Origin: Clostridia bacterium
GTDB taxonomy: Bacteria > Bacillota > Clostridia > Christensenellales > Borkfalkiaceae
Assembly (NCBI GenBank): GCA_017462985.1
Contig: JAFTQB010000013.1
Location: 1-64,000 of the forward strand
Direction of reading: 5' to 3'
DNA: 64,000 nucleotides
Shown here: positions 1 through 8,248 of the stretch, one piece after another
Layout: each line of letters starts with the position of its first letter
Numbering within the stretch: position 1 is the stretch's first letter
Program-made: the position numbers and the translations under genes
Notes under the pieces: generated by a model
Told to the model about the DNA's origin: nothing
The model's input: the letters and a program-made list of their open reading frames with translations, nothing else
Database searches by the model: none

Positions 1-1
1 A

Positions 2-76
2 ACGGTAGAACTTGTGCGTGAAATTCAAAAAATAGCGAAAGACCACGTTTCGTTGGAAACCCCGATAGGCGAGTAA
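2..76 (+). CDS. sigA: SigA/RpoD housekeeping sigma factor, region 3 part (5' end outside window, ends at premature TAA)
   Basis: The open frame from base 2 reads a stretch typical of sigma-70 region 3.1 to 3.2, including the near-invariant VSLETPIGE that precedes the sigma finger. It then meets TAA at 74-76, where the family has a Glu. The same frame resumes with EDSHLGDFI, meets TAG at 104-106 (again a family Glu), and continues into region 4. The gene would direct RNA polymerase to housekeeping promoters. Downstream trmK and nif3 match the usual Firmicutes sigA neighbourhood, so this is probably the real locus and not a spare copy. Both stops are single G-to-T changes from Glu codons. Sequencing error is the simplest explanation for an essential gene, but a split sigma or a pseudogene cannot be excluded. 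Confidence 0.75.
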   Translation, partial: TVELVREIQKIAKDHVSLETPIGE

Positions 77-136
77 GAAGACAGCCATTTGGGAGATTTT
101 ATCTAGGACGAAAAGACGATCACTCCCAGCGATTCG

Positions 137-373
137 GTGGCGTTCACGATGCTCAAGGAACAGCTTTTGGGCGTGTTGGACACGCTTACGCCCAGAGAAG
201 AAAAGGTGCTTCGGCTTCGCTACGGGATCGACGACGGCAAGCCCAGAACGTTGGAAGAAGTGGGCAAGGAATTTAACGTTACGAGAGAGCGTATCCGTCA
301 GATCGAAGCCAAGGCGCTGAGAAAGCTTCGCCATCCTTCAAGAAGCAAGAAATTAAAGGATTTCCTCTACTGA
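137..373 (+). CDS. sigA: SigA/RpoD region 4 fragment, downstream of two in-frame stops
   Basis: This is the C-terminal sigma-70 region 4, with [18 protein letters not shown], the helix-turn-helix [20 protein letters not shown] and the classic tail [15 protein letters not shown]. It would contact the -35 element and activators. The possible starts (GTG 137, ATG 149) have no convincing ribosome-binding site, so the segment is best read as the continuation of the frame open from base 2 and not as an independent gene. Its TGA overlaps the trmK ATG (TGATG), which implies translational coupling and a translated sigA upstream. Confidence 0.85.
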   Translation: MAFTMLKEQLLGVLDTLTPREEKVLRLRYGIDDGKPRTLEEVGKEFNVTRERIRQIEAKALRKLRHPSRSKKLKDFLY

Positions 374-1047
374 TGTCTTACGGGAAACGGATAGATACCC
401 TTTGTTCGTTGCTTGAAAAAACGCATACATTCGCAGATATCGGTTGCGATCACGGCTATTGCACGCTGTATATGCTGGAAAACGGGCTTTGTCGGCGGGC
501 GATCTTTTCCGATATCAGCAAAGGGAGCTTGCAAAAGGCGCAAACGCTCCTTGCCCGTTTCGTGGACGAGGGCAGGGCGATAGGCGTATTGGGCGACGGA
601 TTTTACGGCGTTCCGAAATCGGTGGGCGAAGTGCTGATCGCGGGCATGGGCGGAGGCGAAATGATCTCCATTCTTTCCCATCCTCGCTACGGCTTTATGC
701 CCGAAAAATTCGTGCTGCAACCGATGCACGATAGCGAGAAGCTCAGAAAATACTTATTGGAAAACGGCGGCTATATCACGCGGGATTTCACTTTTGAGGA
801 CGGGAAATACTACGACGTGATCGTGGGAAGAAAACGCGGGGAAAACGAGGAAAGGCAAAGTTATACGCCCTTGGAAACGGAATTCGGGCGGGAAAACCTC
901 GCTTTAAAACCCAAAGCGTTTATCGACCGAACGAAAAAGCTGCTAAACGATATCGAAAAATATCTTTTGACGGAAAATTTACAGCAGAGCAGCCGCGAGG
1001 AGCTTTTAAAGAGAAAAGAGCGGCTGGAAGGAGTGCTTTCCCTATGA
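373..1047 (+). CDS. trmK: tRNA (adenine(22)-N1)-methyltransferase TrmK
   Basis: A 224-residue class I SAM methyltransferase of the TrmK (B. subtilis YqfN) family, which methylates N1 of A22 in tRNA. The SAM-binding motif I, FADIGCDHGY, lies at residues 20-29, and the family motif VLIAGMGGGEMI at about 84-95. FVLQPMHDSEKLRKYL follows. The last 55 residues are charged and helical, matching the family's C-terminal coiled coil. The length is normal. It starts inside the sigA stop codon and overlaps the next gene by 4 bases, so the three are co-translated as in other Firmicutes. Confidence 0.9.
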   Translation: MSYGKRIDTLCSLLEKTHTFADIGCDHGYCTLYMLENGLCRRAIFSDISKGSLQKAQTLLARFVDEGRAIGVLGDGFYGVPKSVGEVLIAGMGGGEMISILSHPRYGFMPEKFVLQPMHDSEKLRKYLLENGGYITRDFTFEDGKYYDVIVGRKRGENEERQSYTPLETEFGRENLALKPKAFIDRTKKLLNDIEKYLLTENLQQSSREELLKRKERLEGVLSL

Positions 1048-1859
1048 CGGTGAGCGAGATTTATAAGGTCTTGGACGAAGCCGCGCCCAAGGCGCTTTCC
1101 GACGAATACGTGCAAAAATACGGCGCATACGATAATAGCGGCGTTTTGCTCGATACGGGCAGCGAGGTGGAAAAGATCGTCTTTTCCCTCGATCTTTCGC
1201 TCGGTGCGATCGCGCTTGCAAAACGCGAGGGAGCAACGCTGATCGTTACGCATCACCCCGCGATTTACGGGAAGATCGATCGCCTTTCCGTTTGCGAACC
1301 GTTGGGTGAAAAATTGCTCGACTGCGTTAAAAACGGCATTTCCGTCATTTCCATGCACCTCAACTTGGATACGGTAGAGGGCGGCATAGACGATTGCTTG
1401 CGCGAGGGGATCGTAAAAGGGATCGAAAAAAGGACGGGCAAAACGGCGATAAACGAGTCCGTGCGAAGAATGCACGAATTATCGCGCGGCGGCTACGGAA
1501 GCGTATATCCCGTTGCGGAAATTTCCGCGGGCGAGCTTGCGGCGGCGATCGACGGAGAGTTCCGTACGAGCGTGAAGCTGACGGGAGATAAGAATAAAAA
1601 AATTAGCCGCGCGGCGAGCTTTTGCGGCGCGGGCGTAGACGAGGAAAGCATTGCGTTTGCCGTAAAAAACGGCGCGGACGCGATCGTTTCTTCCGATTGG
1701 AAACATCATTTGCTTGCGCTTTGTTTGCAAACGGGCGCGGTTGCCGTGCAGCTTTCGCATTATGCGTCGGAAGAATACGGCTTTGAAAAATATTACGAAA
1801 AAATGCGTGAAAGCATTGGCGCAACGTGCTTATTGTACCGCGACGATCAACTGCTTTGA
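1044..1859 (+). CDS. Nif3-like dinuclear metal centre protein (YqfO/YbgI family)
   Basis: This 271-residue protein belongs to the NIF3/DUF34 family, often annotated as GTP cyclohydrolase I type 2. The substrate in most bacteria is unsettled. The metal site is visible in VTHHPAIYG (about residues 68-76), in HLNLDTVEGG, and in a C-terminal SSDWKHHLL followed by LSHYASEEYG. It is short for the Firmicutes YqfO form (about 370 residues) and lacks the PII-like insert, so it resembles the compact E. coli YbgI type. ATG overlaps the trmK stop by 4 bases. Neighbour conservation with trmK is typical. Confidence 0.85.
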   Translation: MTVSEIYKVLDEAAPKALSDEYVQKYGAYDNSGVLLDTGSEVEKIVFSLDLSLGAIALAKREGATLIVTHHPAIYGKIDRLSVCEPLGEKLLDCVKNGISVISMHLNLDTVEGGIDDCLREGIVKGIEKRTGKTAINESVRRMHELSRGGYGSVYPVAEISAGELAAAIDGEFRTSVKLTGDKNKKISRAASFCGAGVDEESIAFAVKNGADAIVSSDWKHHLLALCLQTGAVAVQLSHYASEEYGFEKYYEKMRESIGATCLLYRDDQLL

Positions 1860-1876
1860 CGGTAAGGAGAGATATT

Positions 1877-2581
1877 ATGGCACAATTACAGGCGATTTTA
1901 ACTTATCAGGAAATCGATCAAAAACTGTTCGCGTTGGAGCGCGAATTGGCGTCTTGCGAGGAACGCAAGGAGTACGTAAAGTGGAAGAAGTGGCTGGAAT
2001 CGGCTTCCGAAAAGCTCGATTCCCTCGACGCGAAAGCTGCGGCGCTGAAAACGGAAGCGGTGGAGCTGACGAAAAAGTACCTCGCCACCGAACAAACGCT
2101 GAAAGATTTTGAAAATCTTGACGAGTTGGTGGAAAACGGCGGCGCGGATATTTCTTTCTATAAAAAGAAAGCGCTTTCGTTGATGGAAAAGATGAAGAAG
2201 ATCCGTGCGGAGCTGAACGAATTGGAAGCGACGATCAAGGCGACGAGCGAGGAATACCAAAAGCTCAAACAGCAAGTGATCGCGGCGCAAAAGAAATATG
2301 CCGAGGCTTCCGAACGCTACAAGACGAAAAAAGCTTCCCGCGAGGATGAACGCCTTGCGATCGAAGCGGAGCTTGCAAAAGCGGCGGAATCGATCGAAGC
2401 GGACGTTTTGGCAAGGTATAAAACCAAGCGAAAGGAAAAGATCTTCCCCGTGTTTGGCAAGCTGACTTCGGCGAGGTGCCCGTTCTGTTCAATGCAACCG
2501 CCCCTTGCCGCGATCAACAAGCTATCGGGCGGCGCGACGATCGAATGCGATCATTGCCACAGAATGTTATATACCGATTGA
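1877..2581 (+). CDS. coiled-coil protein with C-terminal C4 zinc ribbon (DUF164/CdsZ-like)
   Basis: A 234-residue protein in two parts. Residues 1-190 are almost entirely Lys/Glu/Ala-rich heptads and should form a long helical coiled coil. The C-terminus carries a zinc ribbon with CPFC (about residue 201) and CDHC (about 224). This is the zf-RING_7 (DUF164) architecture; relatives have been linked to nucleic-acid or ribosome binding, but the function here is unknown. ATG 1877 is chosen because GGTAAGGAGAG sits upstream at good spacing. An in-frame extension to 1826 overlaps nif3 and has no support. Confidence 0.8.
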   Translation: MAQLQAILTYQEIDQKLFALERELASCEERKEYVKWKKWLESASEKLDSLDAKAAALKTEAVELTKKYLATEQTLKDFENLDELVENGGADISFYKKKALSLMEKMKKIRAELNELEATIKATSEEYQKLKQQVIAAQKKYAEASERYKTKKASREDERLAIEAELAKAAESIEADVLARYKTKRKEKIFPVFGKLTSARCPFCSMQPPLAAINKLSGGATIECDHCHRMLYTD

Positions 2582-2614
2582 CACTTTTTTGCGCTTTCTC
2601 GCATACGATAAAGC

Positions 2615-3646
2615 GTGCAAAAAATTATCGCAAAGATCAACTTAAAAAACCTGCGCGAAAACGCGCTTGCATTTAAACGGTCGATGAAAACCGCTCTTTG
2701 CGCCGTGGTTAAGGCGAACGCCTACGGGCACGGCGCGACGGAAACGGCGAGCGCGCTCTATCCCGTCGCGGACTTTTTCGCCGTGGCGTTGATCGAAGAA
2801 GCGATCGAGATTGCGGCGGCGGCAGGCGGCAAGCCCGTTTTGATCTTCACGCCGCCTACCAGCGAGGAAACGGTGCTGTTTGCGGCGGTTTACGGATTCG
2901 TGCTTACCGTGGCGGATATGCCGTCGGCAAGGCTGGTGAAAACTACCGCCGAAAAGTACGGCGTGGAAGTAAGGGTACATTTGAAAGTGAATACGGGAAT
3001 GAACCGTTACGGCGTTTACGGGAGTTGGCTTGGGCGCGTATGCGCCTATATAGTAAATTGCCCGCGTGTACGCGTGGAAGGAGTGTATTCGCATTTATAT
3101 ACCCACGATAAGCGGCGCGCGGAAGAGCAACGGCAACGGTTTTTGGCGGCGCTTTCCATTACGAAACGGTATTTTCCGTATGCGATCGCGCATTTGAGCG
3201 CAACCTACGGCGCTACCTTGGGCGAGGAATTTTCGTTCGACGCGGTGCGGATCGGCTTGGGCTTGTACGGATATTTTGCGGGCGAAGAAACGCCGTTTGC
3301 GTTAAAACCCGTCATGAGCGTATACGCCGAGAGCTTGGGAACGCGAAAGTATTTGTTCGGCGGGCTTGGTTACGGCGACGAATTGCAGGCGGACGGAAAG
3401 GAGCACAGCGTTTTGCGGGTGGGCTACGCGGACGGCGCGGGGCACGATCGGCGGGGCGGGAACGCGTTTCAAGTACAAAACGATTTTTGCATGGACGCGT
3501 GCATGGTGAAAGGAAAGATCGCGCGAGGAAAAAAGGCGGAGCTTTTTTCAAGCGCGGAACGAATCGCTTCCGATCGGGAAACGATCGTTTACGAGGTGCT
3601 TTGTTTATACGGCGCGAGGGCGGAGCGACGGTACGAGGAAAATTAA
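2615..3646 (+). CDS. alr: alanine racemase
   Basis: A PLP-dependent alanine racemase that supplies D-alanine for peptidoglycan. The Schiff-base Lys is K33 in AVVKANAYGHG, and the second catalytic base is the Tyr in LRVGYADG (about residue 270). VNTGMNRYG is a further family motif. At 343 residues it is slightly short but complete at both ends. GTG 2615 is the only sensible start, because an in-frame TAA lies at 2609-2611. No Shine-Dalgarno sequence is visible, and the start sits beside a weak inverted repeat (GCGCTTT/AAAGCGT), so initiation may depend on translation of the gene 33 bases upstream. Confidence 0.92.
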   Translation: MQKIIAKINLKNLRENALAFKRSMKTALCAVVKANAYGHGATETASALYPVADFFAVALIEEAIEIAAAAGGKPVLIFTPPTSEETVLFAAVYGFVLTVADMPSARLVKTTAEKYGVEVRVHLKVNTGMNRYGVYGSWLGRVCAYIVNCPRVRVEGVYSHLYTHDKRRAEEQRQRFLAALSITKRYFPYAIAHLSATYGATLGEEFSFDAVRIGLGLYGYFAGEETPFALKPVMSVYAESLGTRKYLFGGLGYGDELQADGKEHSVLRVGYADGAGHDRRGGNAFQVQNDFCMDACMVKGKIARGKKAELFSSAERIASDRETIVYEVLCLYGARAERRYEEN

Positions 3647-3711
3647 CCTCGTGCTTCGTAACGGACAAGCGTGAAAGAAAACGAAAGAAAAAGAATAGGG
3701 AGAAGAACGGT

Positions 3712-4485
3712 ATGACGAGTTTTAAAGAGAAATGGCAATTTTTTTGGAAGAACGTTTGGGAGAGCTTTAAAAGCTCGCTGCTTGCGATGATCATGTTTTT
3801 CGCGGCTAGCTCTTGCGTATTTTTGGTAACGCTGCAAGAGGATATGTGCGGCAAGCTTTCCGAGGGGCTGAATTTTGCGCGGTGGGCGTGGATCATCGGC
3901 GCGGCGGTCGTGGCGATGCTGTATAACGGCTTTATCGCGTATGCGAACGGCGGACAAGGCTACGAAATGCTCGTATCGGGCAATATGAAGAGAATGTCGG
4001 CTGAACGCTTGGGAACGCCGATGAAAATGTCTTCGCATAAGGAAGAAAAGGAATACCGCGATTGGAAAGGCTTTGTAAGCGGCGCGTGGATCGGGCTGAT
4101 CGTTTTGCTTTCGGGGTTGTTCATGGGCGCGAACGGGGATCAGATCAACCTTGCGATGGCGGATCTTGATAACGACGTAACGCTGGGTACGGGCACGGTG
4201 ATCATGGTGTTTATCGTGTTCCTGCTTTCGGGTTGGTCGGTGATGCCTTTCTTCTTTGCAAACATGGGCGGTTTTGCCGTGAGCTATTATTGGTCGTGCT
4301 TTTTAGCGCTCGCGCCCATTTTGGTTACGGGTATTTTCTATATCGTCGGCGCGTACGGCAGAAGAAACAAAGCGATCAAGGCGCAAGAACAGGCGGACGC
4401 TGCTTCAAGAGCGCAACAGCAAAAGCCTCAAAAGATCAATTACGGCGGCTTGCCCGGCACGAAGCCGAATAAAAAGAAGAAATAA
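3712..4485 (+). CDS. integral membrane protein of unknown function (about five TM segments)
   Basis: Not recognised. The 257-residue product has about five hydrophobic segments: near residues 19-40, 60-82, 122-140, 160-185 and 195-220. A hydrophilic, Gln/Lys-rich cytoplasmic tail ends in KPNKKKK. A soluble loop of about 40 residues lies between segments 2 and 3. ATG 3712 has AGGGAG upstream. The longer frame back to 3487 lies within alr and was rejected. It sits between alr and rsmD, four bases before rsmD, so it is probably co-transcribed with housekeeping genes. Confidence 0.6.
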   Translation: MTSFKEKWQFFWKNVWESFKSSLLAMIMFFAASSCVFLVTLQEDMCGKLSEGLNFARWAWIIGAAVVAMLYNGFIAYANGGQGYEMLVSGNMKRMSAERLGTPMKMSSHKEEKEYRDWKGFVSGAWIGLIVLLSGLFMGANGDQINLAMADLDNDVTLGTGTVIMVFIVFLLSGWSVMPFFFANMGGFAVSYYWSCFLALAPILVTGIFYIVGAYGRRNKAIKAQEQADAASRAQQQKPQKINYGGLPGTKPNKKKK

Positions 4486-4488
4486 TTT

Positions 4489-5043
4489 ATGAGAATTATC
4501 GGCGGAAAATACAAAAGCCGCGTGCTTGCCTCGTTCGACGGGGACGCGGTGCGGCCAACGGCGGATCGCGTAAAGGAATCGCTTTTTAATATCCTTTCCC
4601 TGCGCTTTTACGGCGCGCGGGTGCTCGATCTTTTTTCGGGCAGCGGCGCGTTGGGCTTGGAAAGCTTATCGCGCGGGGCGAAAGAAGCGGTGTTTAACGA
4701 TTGTTCGAAAGATAGCGTCGCGCTGTTGCGGAAGAATTTGAAAACGCTAAAAATTGCCGAGGGGAGCGAGGCGAAAGTGTATACGCTCGACGCGCTCGTA
4801 TGCCTTTCGGGGCTGAAAGAGCCTTTCGATATTATCTTTATCGATCCCCCGTACCGTTTGGAAGTGGGCGCGCAGGCGATCGAAAAGATCGCAAAGCGAG
4901 GGCTTTTGAAGCGGGACGGCGTGCTTATATTCGAACGCGATCGCGCGTTTGAGGGCGAGATTGTCGGTTTGGAAAAATACGACGAGAGAAAGTACGGAAA
5001 GACGGTGCTCACCTTTTTCCGCGTGAAAGAAAACGAGGCGTAA
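4489..5043 (+). CDS. rsmD: 16S rRNA (guanine(966)-N(2))-methyltransferase RsmD
   Basis: A 184-residue enzyme that methylates N2 of G966 in 16S rRNA, late in 30S assembly. It starts with the family signature MRIIGGKYKSR, followed by RPTADRVKESLFNIL. The SAM motif LDLFSGSGALGLESLSRG spans about residues 45-62, and the catalytic FIDPPY lies near residue 117. Pairing with coaD one base downstream is a common bacterial arrangement. Confidence 0.93.
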   Translation: MRIIGGKYKSRVLASFDGDAVRPTADRVKESLFNILSLRFYGARVLDLFSGSGALGLESLSRGAKEAVFNDCSKDSVALLRKNLKTLKIAEGSEAKVYTLDALVCLSGLKEPFDIIFIDPPYRLEVGAQAIEKIAKRGLLKRDGVLIFERDRAFEGEIVGLEKYDERKYGKTVLTFFRVKENEA

Positions 5044-5044
5044 A

Positions 5045-5521
5045 ATGAAAAGAAAATGTGTGTTTGCGGGGTCGTTCGATCCCCCCACGAAAGGGCATAA
5101 AGCGATGATCGAGGATTGTTTGTCGCTCTTTGACGAAGTGGTGATCGCCGTTATGGTCAATCCGCAAAAAAAGCCGTGCTTTACCGTGGAGCAACGAAAG
5201 GAAATGCTTGCGCTCACCGTGCAAAGCGAACGTATTCGGGTGGTGGAATTTTCGGGTACGGTAGCGGAGCTGTTAAAAGCGGAAAATACTCCCTTTTACG
5301 TGCGCGGGATTCGCAATACCGTCGATTTCGAATACGAAAACGCGAACTATTTCGCAACGAAAAAACTCGATAGCGAGGTGGTGGCGGTGTATCTGCCCTG
5401 CCCGCAGGAATTATTGCATATCAGTTCGTCGATGGTGAGAAACAGCTTACAGTTTAAAACGCCCATCGACGAATACGTAACCAAAGAAGTGGAAGAATAT
5501 ATCTATTCGGTGAAAAGTTAA
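5045..5521 (+). CDS. coaD: phosphopantetheine adenylyltransferase
   Basis: CoaD transfers AMP from ATP to 4'-phosphopantetheine, the penultimate step of coenzyme A synthesis. The 158-residue protein has GSFDPPTKGH (residues 9-18), the nucleotidyltransferase (T/H)xGH motif, and the second ATP motif HISSSMVR near residue 127. YVRGIRNTVDFEYE is the typical substrate-binding stretch. The length is normal. It follows rsmD after one base and precedes the aromatic amino acid genes by 12 bases. Confidence 0.95.
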   Translation: MKRKCVFAGSFDPPTKGHKAMIEDCLSLFDEVVIAVMVNPQKKPCFTVEQRKEMLALTVQSERIRVVEFSGTVAELLKAENTPFYVRGIRNTVDFEYENANYFATKKLDSEVVAVYLPCPQELLHISSSMVRNSLQFKTPIDEYVTKEVEEYIYSVKS

Positions 5522-5533
5522 GGAGAAAAAACT

Positions 5534-6556
5534 ATGTTGCAAAAGCAAAATTATATCCCCGAGCCTGAGGAATTTAAGTCGGAATCGCCGTTATCGGCGG
5601 CGGGACAAAAAATCAAGCGGGAGCGCGACGAGGAAATTCGCCGCGTGATCGCGGGGAAAAGCGATAAAATGCTCGTCGTTATCGGGCCTTGTTCGGCGCA
5701 CGAATCCGCGCCCACCCTCGAATATATTTCCCGACTTGGGAAATTGAACGAGCAAGTGAAAGAAAAGCTTGTGATCGTGCCCAGAGTATATACCAACAAA
5801 CCGCGTACCAAGGGGGTGGGGTATAAGGGAATGTTCCTGCAACCCGATCCCGACGGGGAAGCGGATATTGTGAGGGGAATTCGGAGTATCCGCGCGTTGC
5901 ACCTTGCGGCGATCGACGCTTCGGGCTTGACGGCGGCGGACGAAATGCTCTATCCCGAAAACACGGCGTACGTAGAGGATCTTTTATCCTATCACGCGGT
6001 GGGGGCGAGGAGCGTAGAAGATCAGCTTCACCGCCAAGTGGCGAGCGGCGTGGACGCGCCCGTGGGCTTGAAAAATCCCATGAGCGGCAATATTCCCGCG
6101 CTGATCAATTCCATTTTTGCGGCGCAAAGCCCGCAGGTATTCAAATACCGCAACTATCAAGTGCGTTCGGACGGAAATCCCTATGCGCACGCGATTTTGC
6201 GCGGCGGCGTGGACGGAAACGGTATGGACGTACCCAATTTCCATTACGAAACGGTGATGCAATTGGAAGAAATTTATCGCGGCAGTAAGTTGGAAAATCC
6301 CGCGATCGTGATCGATTGCAACCATTCCAATTCGGGCAAAAAACACCGTCAGCAGATCCGTATCGCGCACGAAGTGATGCAAAACCGCCGCTTTGACGAA
6401 AAATTCAAAGGGATCGTCAAGGGCTTTATGATCGAAAGCTTTTTGGTGGAGGGCAACCAAGCGCACGACGAGGTGTTTGGGAAATCCATCACCGATCCTT
6501 GTATCGGTTGGGAGGATACCGAGCGGCTGCTGTTAGATCTTGCGGCGCTCGTATAA
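5534..6556 (+). CDS. 3-deoxy-7-phosphoheptulonate synthase, class I (AroF/AroG/AroH type)
   Basis: DAHP synthase joins phosphoenolpyruvate and erythrose 4-phosphate to open the shikimate pathway. At 340 residues it is the long type I-alpha form, with VIGPCSAHE (about 49-57), KPRTKGVGYKGM, SGLTAADEMLYPE, GLKNPMSGN, VIDCNHSNSGKKHRQQ (metal and PEP contacts) and FMIESFLVEGNQ. Members of this type are usually feedback-inhibited by an aromatic amino acid. The following prephenate dehydratase gene suggests phenylalanine, but this is inference. RBS AAGGAG precedes ATG 5534. Confidence 0.93.
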   Translation: MLQKQNYIPEPEEFKSESPLSAAGQKIKRERDEEIRRVIAGKSDKMLVVIGPCSAHESAPTLEYISRLGKLNEQVKEKLVIVPRVYTNKPRTKGVGYKGMFLQPDPDGEADIVRGIRSIRALHLAAIDASGLTAADEMLYPENTAYVEDLLSYHAVGARSVEDQLHRQVASGVDAPVGLKNPMSGNIPALINSIFAAQSPQVFKYRNYQVRSDGNPYAHAILRGGVDGNGMDVPNFHYETVMQLEEIYRGSKLENPAIVIDCNHSNSGKKHRQQIRIAHEVMQNRRFDEKFKGIVKGFMIESFLVEGNQAHDEVFGKSITDPCIGWEDTERLLLDLAALV

Positions 6557-6584
6557 AGGTTTTACGAAAAAAGGAGAGAAGTTT

Positions 6585-7430
6585 ATGAAGATCGCATATC
6601 TTGGCCCCGAGGGGAGCTATTCGCATTTGGCGGCGCAATATTTTTTGGAAAGCGAGAACGCGTCGGGAAGCGGCTGGAACGAATGTATGCCCTTCCGTAA
6701 TTTCGCCGAGGTGCTCGGCGCTGTGGCGAGCGGAAAAGCGGACGCGGCGGCGCTGCCGATTGAAAACAGCCTGCAAGGGAGCGTGGCGCAAAACCTTGAT
6801 TTGATGCAAGAGAGCAACGGGCTTTACGCCGTGAAAGAATACGTTTTGCGCATCGATCATCGGCTCGTATACAAAGAGGGCGTGAGCCTTTCGGAGATCG
6901 GCAGAGTGTATTCTCACCGTCAGGCGCTCAATCAATGTTCGGAATTTTTGAGCAAAAAGATGCCGTTTGCGGCGCTTCGGGAAACGGAATCGACGGCGTT
7001 CGGGCTTACGAAAGCGATGGAAGACGAATCGGGCAAAAGCGCGGCGATTGCGGGCGCGCACGTGGAGCATTTGCGCCCCGGATTCGTTTTGAGCGAGGAA
7101 TGTTTATCGGACGAAAAGAATAATTTCACCCATTTCCTGTTGGTGAAAAAGGGCGCGGAAACGATTGCAAAAAATACCGATAGGCTGTTCTTTTCCACCG
7201 TTTGCCCCAATCGTCCCGGGAGCTTATTGGAGCTTTTGACGATCATTGCAAAGCATAACGTGGATATGACGAAGCTGGAAAGCCGACCCGTCAAATTCCG
7301 CGCGGGGGAATTTCGGTTCTTCATCGAGGCGGATTGCGATTATTCGTCGGAAGCGGTGCGGCAAATGCTTGCCGAGATCGAAAAAAATACGCTGGAGTGT
7401 AAAATACTCGGCGCGTACAAAAAGGGTTAG
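6585..7430 (+). CDS. pheA: prephenate dehydratase with C-terminal ACT domain
   Basis: Converts prephenate to phenylpyruvate for phenylalanine synthesis. The catalytic domain (about 1-180) shows YLGPEGSYSHLAA, LPIENSLQGSV, VYSHRQALNQC and TESTAFGL. The ACT domain (about 200-275) has NRPGSLLELLTIIAKHNVDM and ESRP, the usual phenylalanine-binding motif. One oddity is the normally conserved catalytic TRF, which reads THF (in NNFTHFLLV). ATG 6585 follows AAGGAGAGAAG; an in-frame start at 6540 lies inside the upstream gene and was rejected. It ends with TAG, the only clear TAG terminator among the first fifteen genes. Confidence 0.92.
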   Translation: MKIAYLGPEGSYSHLAAQYFLESENASGSGWNECMPFRNFAEVLGAVASGKADAAALPIENSLQGSVAQNLDLMQESNGLYAVKEYVLRIDHRLVYKEGVSLSEIGRVYSHRQALNQCSEFLSKKMPFAALRETESTAFGLTKAMEDESGKSAAIAGAHVEHLRPGFVLSEECLSDEKNNFTHFLLVKKGAETIAKNTDRLFFSTVCPNRPGSLLELLTIIAKHNVDMTKLESRPVKFRAGEFRFFIEADCDYSSEAVRQMLAEIEKNTLECKILGAYKKG

Positions 7431-7462
7431 CGTTTGCCCTTACATAACGTAAGGCGGTGGAA

Positions 7463-8248
7463 ATGATGAGAAAGAGAAAAACTTTGGGGCTTGCGCTTGG
7501 CAGCGGCGGCAGCCGCGGCGTGGCGCATATCGGTTTTTTACAGGCGTTGGAAGAAGCGGAGATCAAGCCCGATTATATCAGCGGCTGTTCGATGGGTTCG
7601 ATCGTCGGCGCGGCGTACGCGTCGGGGGTTACGCCCGAACAGATGCGAAAGGCGGCTTGTTCGCTCAGATTTTTCGATTTGGTGGACGTTACGGGGAAAC
7701 CGGGCGGCGTGTTGGATACGCGAAAAATGCGGAAGCTGTTGACGCATTATATCGGCGACGTTACCTTTGACGAGTTGAAAATTCCTTTCACCTGCGTGGC
7801 GGTGGATATGATCAAGCAACAGGTGGTGCAGTTTAACAAAGGAAACGTTTTGGACGCGATCGTGGCTTCGTCGAGTATCCCTGCGATTTTCAAGCCGTCG
7901 GAGATCGACGGAATGAGGCTGGTGGACGGCAATATTTTAACGCGCGTGCCCGTGGACGAGGTGAAGAAAATGGGCGCGGACAAAGTGGTGGCGGTGGACG
8001 TTTTAGGCAAAAAATCCGTGAGCGAAAAATGCCCGAACGCGATCGTTTTATTAACTGAGATCGTGGAATTGATGGATAACGCGCGGACGGAACGGTATAA
8101 AAAAGAACACCGCAACAAATACAATCTTTGGCTTGAGCCCGAGCTTGGGAATATGAGCCAATATTCCTTTAAAAAATTAGATTTTGCGTACGAACAGGGG
8201 TATAAATTGGGCTGTGAATACGCGGATAGGATCAAGGAACTTTTATAA
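7463..8248 (+). CDS. patatin-like phospholipase family protein
   Basis: A 261-residue serine lipid hydrolase of the patatin/RssA group. The oxyanion loop is GSGGSRGVAHIG near the N-terminus, the nucleophile lies in GCSMGS (GxSxG, near residue 42), and the catalytic Asp in LVDGNILTRVPV (DG). No signal peptide or TM segment is visible, so it is probably cytoplasmic or membrane-peripheral. The in vivo lipid substrate is unknown. ATG 7463 or 7466 follows AAGGCGGTGG. rarA begins directly at the next base after its stop. Confidence 0.85.
   Translation: MMRKRKTLGLALGSGGSRGVAHIGFLQALEEAEIKPDYISGCSMGSIVGAAYASGVTPEQMRKAACSLRFFDLVDVTGKPGGVLDTRKMRKLLTHYIGDVTFDELKIPFTCVAVDMIKQQVVQFNKGNVLDAIVASSSIPAIFKPSEIDGMRLVDGNILTRVPVDEVKKMGADKVVAVDVLGKKSVSEKCPNAIVLLTEIVELMDNARTERYKKEHRNKYNLWLEPELGNMSQYSFKKLDFAYEQGYKLGCEYADRIKELL

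Noticed and set aside
3487..3711. 75-codon N-terminal extension of the membrane protein gene
   Set aside because: It lies inside alr in another frame and is Arg/Lys-rich; ATG 3712 has a proper RBS.
7435..7455. Terminator from CCTTAC/GTAAGG inverted repeat before the patatin gene
   Set aside because: Stem is only 6 bp and no T-run follows.
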